NCBI GenBank assembly: GCA_964608315.1
Contig: CAZSNF010000013.1
Coordinates: forward strand, 27,450-91,449
Length of the DNA: 64,000 bases
Source of the DNA: VXPQ01 sp964608315
GTDB lineage: Bacteria > Bacteroidota > Rhodothermia > Rhodothermales > VXPQ01
Direction of reading: 5' to 3'
Part shown: positions 53,039-63,871 of the stretch, piece by piece
Layout: every line of letters starts with the position of its first letter
Position numbering within the stretch: the stretch's first letter is position 1
Translations under genes and position numbers: made by a program
Notes under the pieces: model-generated
Told to the model about the DNA's origin: nothing
Database searches by the model: none
What the model saw: only the letters and a program-made list of their open reading frames with translations

Positions 53039-54406
53039 TTAATCATATTCAAGATGTAAATGACCGTCATTGGGATAACTTGACATAGGCTCCCCTTCGA
53101 GATACTTAGCAACTTGTCCTATTATACGATTAAGTTTATTGAAAATAATAGGACTATTTCCTGTAGTCATATCAGCGGCGCGTCCAAACATATGATAACT
53201 GATAGCAGGATATTCACTACCTGCATCCGTATTGCCTTGAGGGCATCGATAACCGGAAGAAAGATGAATAGGCTGATTATACTCTTCACGAATATTGTCA
53301 ATTCCGGTTAGCAAACGAGAATGAAAAACTCCATATGGCTTATGCTTTCCTTTTTCTGTGCCGTTCTTCCATCCTCCATTAAGTTCGTTCCAAGTAAAAT
53401 ATCTGCCTGAAAGATGGCTTGTAAATTCATTAGGAGAAGGAATTTTATACTCTGCTATACCTATATCTTTATATTCTTGAATTAGATCGCAAATTTTCTG
53501 AGAATATTTACATTTTTCTTCATCACCATCATTACCATTATCTCCACCACCATTTCCTCCGCCACCTCCACTTCCATCACCGCCTCCGCCAATCATAGGG
53601 CCATCAAAACAATATGTCGAACAAATTACTTCGACATCATAAGCACCGCAAATACGACTACTGGGATCAGATGCAGGATACGAGCAAGTCCTTCCAAATG
53701 AAACATAGCAATGAGAATAACATATAGTACTTCCTTTTGTTATAAAGTTCATTGAATTAAATTTATCTAATTGATTAATATCAACTTGTTCTTTGACGAG
53801 TTTAATCGATAGTTCAAGAGGAATTCCACCTGGACGATAAAGATATGCATCAATTCCTTCAAATAGAACAGTATAACGCGATACTGTCATTTCCATTTCG
53901 CCGAAATCTTTCGCTACGTATTGCTCAACGTAATTCGCAAAATCATTCTTCGACAATTCCTTTTCACTCGAAAATGCAACAATACTTCCGGAAACTATAT
54001 CTCCCGAAGGTTCCATATTCATAACGAGCGTACGAATATGGTACATTGTACTATCATAACGCTCGTCTGTATATTCTCCAAGCGTCGTTGTCAAGACAAG
54101 CGTTTCTTCCGTTCCGTCAAGAGACAAAACAACTGATTCGTTCCAGTCTGGGAGAAATTTCTCTATGAAGGCAAGCAACGCAAGCGAATCTTCATCGCCT
54201 TCGATCTTCGACAAGTTCTCAGAAACTCCGATCTCTACCTGTTCCACGTACCAAGCGCGGGCCTTGGCCGTCAGGCCGTCGTTCGGAGCGATGTCCTCCA
54301 GAGAGGAAAAATCCACTCCTGAATCGCAACTCGACAGAACGAGCGCGGCGACCAACAAGCCGCAAAGGATGAGAAGAGCGCCGAAGAGGAAAGACCGGCT
54401 ACGCAT
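53039..54406 (-). CDS. Lipoprotein with C-terminal M15-type peptidase domain
   Basis: A 455-residue lipoprotein (lipobox VLSSC, Cys about 27). The N-terminal half is of unknown type (LSLDGTEETLVLTTTLGEY). A cysteine-rich stretch (CYSHCYVSFGRTCSYP, CGAYDVEVICSTYC) leads to a Gly/Asp linker. The C-terminal domain is a D-Ala-D-Ala carboxypeptidase-like M15 fold: SSGYRCPQGN, H405 and D412 (SYHMFGRAADMT) and H451 (DGHLHLEYD) supply the zinc ligands. It should cut peptidoglycan peptides or similar substrates outside the cell. AT-rich, followed 50 bp later by a small exported protein. It may be an anchored toxin-like or remodelling enzyme. Confidence 0.75.
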   Translation of the reverse strand: MRSRSFLFGALLILCGLLVAALVLSSCDSGVDFSSLEDIAPNDGLTAKARAWYVEQVEIGVSENLSKIEGDEDSLALLAFIEKFLPDWNESVVLSLDGTEETLVLTTTLGEYTDERYDSTMYHIRTLVMNMEPSGDIVSGSIVAFSSEKELSKNDFANYVEQYVAKDFGEMEMTVSRYTVLFEGIDAYLYRPGGIPLELSIKLVKEQVDINQLDKFNSMNFITKGSTICYSHCYVSFGRTCSYPASDPSSRICGAYDVEVICSTYCFDGPMIGGGGDGSGGGGGNGGGDNGNDGDEEKCKYSQKICDLIQEYKDIGIAEYKIPSPNEFTSHLSGRYFTWNELNGGWKNGTEKGKHKPYGVFHSRLLTGIDNIREEYNQPIHLSSGYRCPQGNTDAGSEYPAISYHMFGRAADMTTGNSPIIFNKLNRIIGQVAKYLEGEPMSSYPNDGHLHLEYD

Positions 54407-54560
54407 GATTGAGGAAACAGGGAAAACGTAGAGGCCGCAAGCACCAATCTAATCCTCTGTCCTGACATTGTCAAGACTGCCGGGGCTGGCGGCGAGGTTC
54501 TTTTTATCAAGGGACAGGCTGGGAAAAGAACAATTCGCCAAAATCCCCATTTTGCCTAAT

Positions 54561-54830
54561 CTATGCAAAAAACGCATAGAAGAGGGCTTGCCTATGCATT
54601 TTTTGCATAGATAAATATCAAACTCGCGAGAAAAGGACCCCACACCTCGGCAAAACGGTCAATACTGTATGCAAAAAAGGACTTTCGACAACGATCCATG
54701 CCCTATCTATGCAAAAAACGCATAGAAGAGGGCCTGTCTATGCATTTTCTGCATAGATGAAAATCGCCCTCGCGAGAAAAAGGATCAGCGCCTCGTCGAA
54801 ATAGTCAGCGCACCCTCAGATACTGTACGC
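54561..54830. repeat. 146-bp-offset direct repeat with TGCATAG palindromes
   Basis: Two related units start at 54561 and 54707. Each carries CTATGCAAAAAACGCATAG and, 31 bp later, a second palindrome CTATGCATTTT[T/C]TGCATAG (54592-54610 and 54738-54756). The two palindromes in a unit are also inverted copies of each other, so a larger hairpin is possible. CGCGAGAAAA and a degenerate ATACTGTA follow in both. The second unit runs into the last codons of egtD, so a duplication of the egtD 3' region is likely. These may act as terminators or protein-binding sites. 54407-54560 holds nothing else. Confidence 0.8.
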
Positions 54831-55878
54831 TGAACAGGCGATCAGCGTCCGTCCAGACCTTCTGCACCGCGAACCCGGCGCGCTCGGCAAGGCGCCGAAA
54901 ACGCTCCAGCGTGAATTTGTACGAATACTCGACGCAAATCGGCTCGCCTTCCCTGAAGCGGACGGAATGCCCGTTCACCTGCACGGTTTGGCGGCAGACG
55001 CTCACCAGAGACATTTCGATGCGCCCTTCCTCGAGATTGTAAACGGCCCGGTGCCGGAAGGCGTCCAGGTCGAACGTGGCGCCCAGTTCCCGGTTCAGCC
55101 GACGCAGCAGATTCTTGTTGAAGGCCGCCGTAACGCCCTGCGCATCGTTGTACGCCGCCTCGACGGTTTGCCGGTCCTTCTCCATATCCACCCCGATCAG
55201 CAACCCCCCGCCGGGACCCGCCGCTTCGGCCATCCGCACCAGAAAATCAAGCGCCTCCGCCGGCTCGAAATTGCCTATGGTGGAGCCGGAAAAATAGACT
55301 ACGGTGCGCGCCGCCGCGAACCCGGCGGACGGAACCGTAAAAGAGGTCGTATAATCCGCGGCGAGGGAGCGCATGGGAATATGCGGATACGCCTCCCGGA
55401 GCCGACGCATCGAGGCGCTCAGGTGCTCTTCGGAAATATCGATCGCCACATAGCCCGCCGGATCGGTCATGCGCTCCAGCAGCAAGCGCGTTTTCAGGCT
55501 GCTTCCGCTGCCGTATTCAAGCAGCAGGCATCGAGACCCCAGACAGGCCACCATCTCGTCAAGATGCGCCTGCATGATGGCCCGCTCCGTGGCGGTCGGA
55601 TAATATTCCTCGAGTTCCGTAATCCGGTCGAAAAGACGGGACCCGCGCGCGTCGTAGAGATATTTGCAGGGCAACGACTTGGGCGTACGCTCCATGCCTT
55701 CCAGCACGTCGGCGAGCAGGACGTCGGCGAACGCAGGAGGGGCGCCGTCGCCCGAATCGCTCGCGGCGGACGGTTCGTTGCCGTTCTGAAGGGGTTCTTT
55801 CTGCGCGGCGATCGCAGAGGCAGACGAAGCCTGGCCTCCGTTGGAATTTCCGGGGGAATCGGGTACGAAACGGGTCAT
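54805..55878 (-). CDS. egtD: L-histidine N-alpha-methyltransferase EgtD
   Basis: A 357-residue SAM-dependent enzyme that trimethylates histidine to hercynine, the first step of ergothioneine synthesis. Family blocks are KSLPCKYLYDARGSRLFDRITELEEYYPTATE (split here as two stretches), LLLEYGSGSSLKTRLLL (SAM loop), YVAIDISEEHLSASM, VVYFSGSTIGNF and GGLLIGVDMEKDRQTVEAAYND. ATG 55878 was chosen; a longer open frame upstream is antisense-like sequence over the egtB end. It lies 130 bp downstream of egtB on the same strand, so a two-gene ergothioneine unit is likely. The first 40 residues are low-complexity. Confidence 0.93.
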   Translation of the reverse strand: MTRFVPDSPGNSNGGQASSASAIAAQKEPLQNGNEPSAASDSGDGAPPAFADVLLADVLEGMERTPKSLPCKYLYDARGSRLFDRITELEEYYPTATERAIMQAHLDEMVACLGSRCLLLEYGSGSSLKTRLLLERMTDPAGYVAIDISEEHLSASMRRLREAYPHIPMRSLAADYTTSFTVPSAGFAAARTVVYFSGSTIGNFEPAEALDFLVRMAEAAGPGGGLLIGVDMEKDRQTVEAAYNDAQGVTAAFNKNLLRRLNRELGATFDLDAFRHRAVYNLEEGRIEMSLVSVCRQTVQVNGHSVRFREGEPICVEYSYKFTLERFRRLAERAGFAVQKVWTDADRLFSVQYLRVR

Positions 55879-56008
55879 AACTTCAGTGGCGGGCAGCGTT
55901 CGGAAAACATACGCGAAAGGCGCCGCCGAGGGTGTTCGATGAGCGTACGAGAGATTCGGGACAAGGTTGCAAGTTTTTTGCCGAGGGCCGCGAGGCGCAA
56001 GACGCGGG

Positions 56009-57319
<1,311 letters not shown>

Positions 57320-57420
57320 GCGAAAATCCTCTTTGTTTGATTTGTTCGGGAACGCCATACAGGATACGTTTATTTTACGGGATGTGCATAACCGTTCCGT
57401 CCCTCGCATACCGTTCCCCC

Positions 57421-59109
57421 ATGCCAACCCCTCGATCCGACCGCAGTCGAGACATCCTTCCCGTGAGCGTCGGGTCGTATAAAAATCCTCCCGGAGGCGC
57501 CCTCCCCCTGCCCCGCTCCAGCGGGATTTTGCTGCACGTTACATCGCTTCCAGGACCGTACGGGGCGGGCGACCTGGGGCCGGAAGCGTATCGTTTTGCG
57601 GATTTTCTGGCGGAAACCGGCCAGCGCATCTGGCAAGTGTTGCCGCTCGGACCGGCGGGCCTCGGCGATTCGCCCTATTCCAGCCCGTCCGCGTTCGCCC
57701 TGGACCCGATCTTCGCAAGCCCGGACCTGATGGCGCAAGACGGACTGCTGGCTCCGAAAGACGGGGAAGACGCATTTGCCTTGGGCGACGCCGACGCCCT
57801 CGAAGCCGTCGAGCAAGGCCGGATTCCTGTCGAAAGCCTCTTGCGCTGCGCGCATAAAGTAACGGCGCCGCATGCGTCCTGCGCGGATTTCGATAAGGCC
57901 CGCCGCATGAAAACCCTGTTCCTGAACAGGGCCTTCGAGCGTTTCGAGGCCGGAAAAACGCCCGTCGCCCCGGAAGCCTTCGACGCCTTCTGCGCCGCCC
58001 ATGCGCACTGGCTCAACGACTTCGCCCTGTTCATGACCATCCGGGCAGAATACGGAAACGTCGAATGGACTGCATGGCCCCGGGAGTACGCCTTGCGGGA
58101 CGCAGAGGCCCTCGAAGCGTTTCGCAACGCCCATCGCGCCCGCATCCGGCGACGCAAGTTCGCGCAATTCGCGACGTACGATCACTGGAGCCGCCTCAAG
58201 CGCTACTGCAACGACCGAAACATCCTGTTATTCGGCGATATTCCCATTTACGCGGCGCACGACAGCGCGGACGTATGGACGCATCCGCATCTTTTCCGCC
58301 TCGACGAGGCGGGGCGAAGCGCTTTTTCGGGGGGCGTTCCGCCCGATTATTTCAGCGAGACCGGACAGCGCTGGGACAATCCGACGTACCGCTGGGAAGC
58401 GATGCGGGAAGACGATTTCGCATGGTGGGGCCGCCGGTTCGAGGCGATTCTGAACCAGGCAGACCTTGTGCGGCTGGATCATTTCCGGGGGTTTGCCGCT
58501 TACTGGGAGATTCCTGCGGGGGAGGAAACCGCCGTGAACGGCGCATGGCGGGCCGGGCCGGGCCTCCCTTTTTTCGAAAGCATGGCGCAGCGGCTCGGTC
58601 CGCTGCCGCTGGTGGCCGAGGACCTTGGCGTCATCGACGAGGACGTGCGCGACCTCATGGAGGCGCTGGGACGCCCCGGCATGGCGGTGCTTCAGTTCGC
58701 CTTCTGCCACGACGCAAACAACCCGTTCCTGCCGCATAACCATTCCCGAAATCTCGTGTTTTACACGGGTACCCACGATAACGACACATTCCTCGGATGG
58801 TGGGAGCGGCTCGCTTCGGACCCGCAAAAAAAGGAAGAGTACGCCTTCGCCTGCGCCTACCTCGGACTGGACGATCGCCCCGGACAGGCCGCGCACTGGG
58901 CCGCATTGCGGACCGCGCTCGCGTCCCCCGCAGACTATGTCGTCTTTCCGATGCAGGACCTGCTGGGGCTGGGCGCGGAAGCGCGCATGAACACGCCGGG
59001 CGTACCCTCGGGCAACTGGGGGTGGCGGTTTGCGCAAAAGCAACTCGCGCCGGAGATTCGCCGCCGCCTGAAGCGCCTTGCGAGAGCCTGCGGGCGGACA
59101 GCCTGGTAA
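57421..59109 (+). CDS. malQ: 4-alpha-glucanotransferase (GH77)
   Basis: A 562-residue amylomaltase that transfers alpha-1,4-glucan segments between maltodextrins. Signature stretches are RSSGILLHVTSLPGPYGAGDLG, IWQVLPLGPAGLGDSPYSSPSAFA and LFGDIPIYAAHDSADVW. The catalytic residues are D353 (VRLDHFRGF), E400 (LVAEDLG) and D453 (YTGTHDND). About 35 extra residues precede the usual start. ATG 57421 was chosen, but no clear ribosome site is visible and ATG 57382 is an alternative. It is divergent from egtB by 100 bp. With glgX 2.5 kb away it fits glycogen or maltodextrin turnover. Confidence 0.93.
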   Translation: MPTPRSDRSRDILPVSVGSYKNPPGGALPLPRSSGILLHVTSLPGPYGAGDLGPEAYRFADFLAETGQRIWQVLPLGPAGLGDSPYSSPSAFALDPIFASPDLMAQDGLLAPKDGEDAFALGDADALEAVEQGRIPVESLLRCAHKVTAPHASCADFDKARRMKTLFLNRAFERFEAGKTPVAPEAFDAFCAAHAHWLNDFALFMTIRAEYGNVEWTAWPREYALRDAEALEAFRNAHRARIRRRKFAQFATYDHWSRLKRYCNDRNILLFGDIPIYAAHDSADVWTHPHLFRLDEAGRSAFSGGVPPDYFSETGQRWDNPTYRWEAMREDDFAWWGRRFEAILNQADLVRLDHFRGFAAYWEIPAGEETAVNGAWRAGPGLPFFESMAQRLGPLPLVAEDLGVIDEDVRDLMEALGRPGMAVLQFAFCHDANNPFLPHNHSRNLVFYTGTHDNDTFLGWWERLASDPQKKEEYAFACAYLGLDDRPGQAAHWAALRTALASPADYVVFPMQDLLGLGAEARMNTPGVPSGNWGWRFAQKQLAPEIRRRLKRLARACGRTAW

Positions 59110-59240
59110 ACAGGGCGAGCGCAGCCCGACCCGATCAGGCAAATATTTGACCGGGATCGAACGCACCGCCTCCCGGCGTCGGCGAAGGCGCCTGAAATGC
59201 GCGCGCGACAGCAGATTGTTTGCGCCCCGGAACCGCCGCG

Positions 59241-61202
59241 CTATTTCAGCAACACCATGCTGCGGGCCAGCATGCGCGTTTCCGTTTCAAGCACGTACGT
59301 ATACACGCCGCTGGGCCAGCCAGAGGCGTCCAGCCGCACTTCATGCCCGCCCGCCGGATACAAGCCGTCCGCGGGAATGGCTACCCGCTGCCCCAGCAGG
59401 TTGTACACGGATAGCCGAACTTCGCCGGTTGCCGGCTGCGTCCAGGAAATCGACGTGGCCGGATTGAACGGATTCGGATAGTTCTGCGCAAGTTCCGCGG
59501 CAGACGGGAGCTCCGGCGCGTCTTCCGCGGCCACAACCGACGAGGCAAGGAACCGCGGGCGAATGGGGAACGCCTGGTCGCTCAGCGAGCGGCCTGTGCT
59601 TAGCATAATGGCCGATAGCGAAGCCCATCGAGCAACGCCCAGATTATTGTCCGTAAGCAAATATGCTGCGTCAGTCGGCGCGTCGCTTTTTCGGAGAGAA
59701 GTTGATGGAGAAAGGTAATTTTGGTCAGTTCCCGCGTTGGCGAGACCGATGAAGATGCGGTCTGGCAACGCCGAAAGAACTGCCTCGTCCGACGGCAAAT
59801 CGACATGCGCGAACAAATATCCGTTATCGGACAACCTGTGCGACTCATAAGGTTCCCGCTCCACGTCTATGCTGTAGAGCTCGTCGCCCGGCGAGCCGTC
59901 TGCGCCCACGTCCCATATCTTGATCGAAAAGTTGCGAGGAGCGCCTGCGGGAACGCTCGAATTTCCGAACTGATTGTTGTAAATCGGCGCTACGGAAACA
60001 GATGCCAGACGCGACGCCGGAGGCACGTCGTACCGCTGGGCCGCAATATTCCCGGGGGCGGGGTTAAGCCATATGGAGTCGTCGTTTCGCCCGCTGTCGT
60101 AGGACAAGATGGTTTCTTCGAATGCGCTATCCGAAGGGGTGCGAAACACGGGCCGAAAGGGAAATACCCTGTCCAGGAACGGTCGTTCCCCATTAGAGTC
60201 GACGATGTCCGCCAGAGAAATCCATTGCACCGCACCCAAGCGGAGCGTACGCCAATACGCCGCGTCGGCCGGCGCCGTATCTTTGCGGGGAGACGTAGCG
60301 ACGCTAAGATAATTTATGTCGCTCCCCGCGTTGGCGAGGCCTATGAAAATACGGTCAGGAAGGTCCGTAAACGTCTCGTCTTCCTCTGGAAAATCAACTT
60401 GCAGAAAAACATACGTATTATCGGACGTCATATAATGCACGGCTTCGGACCGGTCGGACGGTTCCACCACATGCATACTGTAGAGTTCGTTGCCCGGCAA
60501 ACCGTCTGCGCCCACATCCCATATCAGAACGTTGAAATCGTCAGGCGCATTATCGGGAACGCCACTGTTCTGAAGCCGATTATGATAGATTGGCGCCGCC
60601 AGAACGGACGCCAGACGCGCCCCGGAAGGCACGTCGTACCTCTGCGCGAAAACCTCATCGTCTGCGCCGAGAGTAAATAGCCTATCCGGGTTTCGTCCCG
60701 TGTCGTAGGCCAGGGTGATTTCGGGGTACCCGGACGTCAGCTCCGCAGCGGAATCGCCGGCCACCTCTTCCAGAAACCAGCTCCCGTCCGACCGCCCCTG
60801 CGCCACAAAATTTATTCGTACGCCACCACCCAAAGTCAGGTTGCGCCAATTCTGCCTCCCGCCGCGACCTGCTTGTAAATTAACGCCCCCTCCACGTAAC
60901 GCCGAATTTCCGGAGGAGTCGACGACGAATTCGAAGTTGGTCCCGGGGTAGGTGCATCGTTCGCCAGGCTGCACCACCTGGCCCGCGCTGCAATCCGCCC
61001 TGCTGTCCGCGTCGGAAACATGCCCCGCTTCCTTCGTCGACGACAGAATAATGAAGTCCGTGGGGACCAGAGGCTCCTGCGCGGTTTCAACCTCGTCCTG
61101 AGTCTGGATGCGGAGCTGGGTTTGCGCAAACAGGGCAGGGTTTGCGGTCGCTGCCTGGAAAATCGCCATACATAAGGCTATGGAAAAAACGCGAAGCGAC
61201 AT
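59241..61202 (-). CDS. Secreted protein with T9SS C-terminal sorting domain
   Basis: A 653-residue exported protein. The signal peptide is MSLRVFSIALCMAIFQAATA. The middle contains two repeats of about 170 residues, each with YDSGRN or YDTGRN, QRYDVP, GARLASVLAAPIYHN or equivalent, WDVGADG, DELYS and DRIFIGLANAG. The last 80 residues form a type IX secretion sorting domain (NYPNPFNPATSISW, YNLLGQRV, PSGVYTYVLET), so it should be surface-attached or released through the Por system. Ligand unknown. Upstream in-frame sequence to 61502 is inside a full copy of the dispersed repeat and was not taken as coding. ATG 61244 is an alternative. Confidence 0.82.
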   Translation of the reverse strand: MSLRVFSIALCMAIFQAATANPALFAQTQLRIQTQDEVETAQEPLVPTDFIILSSTKEAGHVSDADSRADCSAGQVVQPGERCTYPGTNFEFVVDSSGNSALRGGGVNLQAGRGGRQNWRNLTLGGGVRINFVAQGRSDGSWFLEEVAGDSAAELTSGYPEITLAYDTGRNPDRLFTLGADDEVFAQRYDVPSGARLASVLAAPIYHNRLQNSGVPDNAPDDFNVLIWDVGADGLPGNELYSMHVVEPSDRSEAVHYMTSDNTYVFLQVDFPEEDETFTDLPDRIFIGLANAGSDINYLSVATSPRKDTAPADAAYWRTLRLGAVQWISLADIVDSNGERPFLDRVFPFRPVFRTPSDSAFEETILSYDSGRNDDSIWLNPAPGNIAAQRYDVPPASRLASVSVAPIYNNQFGNSSVPAGAPRNFSIKIWDVGADGSPGDELYSIDVEREPYESHRLSDNGYLFAHVDLPSDEAVLSALPDRIFIGLANAGTDQNYLSPSTSLRKSDAPTDAAYLLTDNNLGVARWASLSAIMLSTGRSLSDQAFPIRPRFLASSVVAAEDAPELPSAAELAQNYPNPFNPATSISWTQPATGEVRLSVYNLLGQRVAIPADGLYPAGGHEVRLDASGWPSGVYTYVLETETRMLARSMVLLK

Positions 61203-61305
61203 TTTTCGCTGTTTCTGCAGGGGGCGGGGGATGCGGACAAACATATATTTCGAGGGTTTGCAGATAAGGTCGGCGGATGCGCCCTGCAACCGTAGTTGCA
61301 TTGTC

Positions 61306-61564
61306 AAGGAACCTCTGATTAATTCTGCAAAGTTCAGAGGCTGCGCGGGGCGCTCTGGCAAGGAATGACGAAGCAATGCGGCAGGCCCCGCATAATGAGG
61401 AATGACGCGGCCAGCGCGTTCCTCGCGGCCTCCCGAAGGGCGCTTCGCGTCCGCTGCGCCCGAATCCGTAGCGTATGCCGCTGATTTCAACGACGCCGTC
61501 ATAATGTCGCTGTACGCGCGAACGCGAAGCGCTGATCGAAGTAGAATTAATCAGAGGTTCCTTA
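61306..61564 (+). mobile_element. Full copy of the 260-bp MITE-like repeat
   Basis: Ends AAGGAACCTCTGATTAA and TTAATCAGAGGTTCCTT are perfect inverted repeats (17 bp). Interior is close to the copy at 13966, including CAAGGAATGACGAAGC, GGCAGGCCCCGCATAATG and GAACGCGAAGCGCTGATCG. Arms at 61339-61358 and 61411-61430 pair with several mismatches. It separates the T9SS protein from glgX and creates a false N-terminal extension of the former. Confidence 0.88.
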
Positions 61565-61592
61565 AACAAGTTACATTGCCCGGAACGGATTG

Positions 61593-63854
61593 TCAAGCAA
61601 TAGGCGGAACGGCGCAGGCAAGGTCCTTCCCGGCCTCGGCAGAACCCCGCCGCGGCGCGCGCAGCACCACCGTGGAAAACGCCTCCACGAGCATCCGCCC
61701 GGCCTCGATCCGGTCTCCCTCCCGAAAAGCTTCCTCCCCGGATTCCCCGGGCATATCCATACCGGACACGAATTCCCAGGGACCTTGCGGGAAGTCCGTT
61801 GCGGCGCAAAGCAGCGTCTCCGGCGCGGGAAGCAAGAAGGCGGCGTCGCCATCCCCGGCATTGAAAAGGACCAGCATGGTGTCGTCCTCGCGCTTGCGAC
61901 CCGCTGCGTCCAGACCATGAAGACCGCCTCCGCACAGCAACACGCCGAACGCCCGCAATCCGTGATCCGTCCAGTCCTCGCGGCCCATCTCGCGGCCTTC
62001 CGGATGCCACCAGAGCACGTCGCGCGCGCCCTCGTCGTTCGTCTCGCCCCGCAAGAAAAAACGCCGCCGGAAACCCGGATGCGCTTTCCGAAGCGCGATC
62101 ATCTTTTTCGTGAATTCCAGAAAAGCCTGCTTGCTGTCGTCGAGGTCCCAATCGTACCAGGTCAGTTCGTTGTCCTGACAATAGGCGTTGTTGTTGCCCG
62201 CCTGCGTATTCGACAGTTCGTCGCCGCCCAGCAACATAGGAACGCCCTGGGAAAGCAGCAAAGTCGCCATCATGCTCCGCTTGCGCCGCTCGCGCATGGC
62301 CAGCACGTCGGGATGCTCCGCAGGGCCTTCCTCCCCGCAGTTGGCGCTGTAGTTGGGTTCGTGCCCGTCGCGGTTGTTTTCCCCGTTCGCGTGGTTGTGC
62401 TTGCGTTCGTAACTGACCAGGTCCTCCAGCGTAAATCCGTCGTGGGACGTCACGAAATTGACGGAGGCGGACACCCGGCGATGCGGCGCCCGATACAGAT
62501 CGTTCGATCCTGCGCAACGGGTCGCAAAAACGCCCTGCATACCCGCATCGCCCCGCCAGAACCGGCGCACGACGTCCCGAAAGCGTCCATTCCATTCCGA
62601 CCAGAGCCACGGAAATCCACCGACGCGGTATCCGCCCGGCCCCACGTCCCACGGCTCTGCAATCAGCTTCGCGCGGCTGAGCGCGGGGTCCTGCTCGACC
62701 AGCGTAAAAAACGCAGACGCCATGTCCACATCGTACTGCGGGCGCGCCAGCGTCGTCGCCAGATCGAACCGAAACCCGTCCACATGCATGTCGCATGCCC
62801 AGTATCGGAGGCTGTCCATCACAAGGCGCAGCACTTGCGGGCATCCGGCGTCCAGCGTATTGCCCGTGCCCGTATAATCCGACAGGAAGCGGAGCTGGCC
62901 CGGGTTTGCCTTGTAATACGAAAGATTGTCCAGGCCCCGCAGGGAAAGCGTGGGACCCAACCGGTTTCCTTCCCCGGAATGGTTGTACACCACGTCCAGG
63001 ATCACCTCGAAGCCCGCCTTGTGCAGCGTCCGAACCATTTCCTTGAACTCGCGCACGGCGCCGGCCAGACCCGACGCGGCGTACCCCGGTTCCGGCGCGA
63101 ACCAGCCCAGCGTATTGTAGCCCCAGTATTGATTCAGCCCGGCCTCGAACAGGCGGCGGTCGTGCACATGGGCATGGACGGGCAGCAATTCGATGGTCGT
63201 GACGCCCAGGCTCCGCAAGTGATCCAGCACGGGCTCCGAGGCCAGGCCCGCGTACGTACCCCGCAACTCGGGGGGCACATCCGGGTGCCGCTTGCTGATT
63301 CCCTTGACATGCGTTTCGTATATAATGGCGTCTTCCCAGGGAATGTCCGGCGAGCGGTCGCCTCGCCAGTCGAACCGCTCGTCCGCCACGGCCCCGAGCG
63401 GCGCGTACGGCGCGCTGTCGAGGTCGCTGAAAAGAAGGTCTTCCTCCGGCGTTCCGGGAACGTAGCCGAAAAGACTGTCATGCCAGACAAGCGGCCTCCC
63501 GACCGCCTTGGCGCAGGGATCGAAAAGCACCTTGTTCGGATTGAATCGGTGGCCCTGTTCGGGATCGTACGGGCCATGTGCGCGGTAGCCGTAACACGCT
63601 CCCGGGGCGAGGCCGGGAACGTAGCCGTGCCACATGGGGCCGGTGCGTTCGGGAAGCGCAAGCGTTTCCGAGGGCGCGTCCGCCTTGCCGTCCTCGAACA
63701 ACACCAGTTCCACCCGCTCCGCATGACGACTGAACACCGAGAAATGGACGCCCTCGCCGTCCCAGTGCGCGCCGGGCGGATTGGGCGCGCCGGGCCATAC
63801 CCGGGCCCGGTTTTCCGAATGCGATCTTTCTGATTTCGATGTACCTTTCAACAT
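61593..63854 (-). CDS. glgX: Glycogen debranching enzyme GlgX (GH13)
   Basis: A 753-residue isoamylase-type enzyme that cuts alpha-1,6 branches in glycogen limit dextrin. An N-terminal CBM48 domain (PPGAHWDGEGVHFSVFSRHA) precedes the GH13 barrel. Catalytic residues are D364 (DGFRFDLA), E400 (LIAEPWDVG) and D472 (TSHDGFTL). Other family features are NYWGYNTLGWFAPEPGY-like QYWGYNTLGWFAPEPGY, and LLLSQGVPMLLGGDEL. ATG 63854 begins the standard N-terminus; a longer frame to 63944 lies in repeat sequence. It works with malQ on the same substrate pool. The C-terminal beta domain is complete. Confidence 0.94.
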   Translation of the reverse strand: MLKGTSKSERSHSENRARVWPGAPNPPGAHWDGEGVHFSVFSRHAERVELVLFEDGKADAPSETLALPERTGPMWHGYVPGLAPGACYGYRAHGPYDPEQGHRFNPNKVLFDPCAKAVGRPLVWHDSLFGYVPGTPEEDLLFSDLDSAPYAPLGAVADERFDWRGDRSPDIPWEDAIIYETHVKGISKRHPDVPPELRGTYAGLASEPVLDHLRSLGVTTIELLPVHAHVHDRRLFEAGLNQYWGYNTLGWFAPEPGYAASGLAGAVREFKEMVRTLHKAGFEVILDVVYNHSGEGNRLGPTLSLRGLDNLSYYKANPGQLRFLSDYTGTGNTLDAGCPQVLRLVMDSLRYWACDMHVDGFRFDLATTLARPQYDVDMASAFFTLVEQDPALSRAKLIAEPWDVGPGGYRVGGFPWLWSEWNGRFRDVVRRFWRGDAGMQGVFATRCAGSNDLYRAPHRRVSASVNFVTSHDGFTLEDLVSYERKHNHANGENNRDGHEPNYSANCGEEGPAEHPDVLAMRERRKRSMMATLLLSQGVPMLLGGDELSNTQAGNNNAYCQDNELTWYDWDLDDSKQAFLEFTKKMIALRKAHPGFRRRFFLRGETNDEGARDVLWWHPEGREMGREDWTDHGLRAFGVLLCGGGLHGLDAAGRKREDDTMLVLFNAGDGDAAFLLPAPETLLCAATDFPQGPWEFVSGMDMPGESGEEAFREGDRIEAGRMLVEAFSTVVLRAPRRGSAEAGKDLACAVPPIA

Positions 63855-63871
63855 GACGCAATATACCCCAT

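Noticed and set aside
61205..61502. 100-residue N-terminal extension of the T9SS protein
   Set aside because: Much of it lies within the dispersed repeat (61306-61564), and a good signal peptide starts at 61202.
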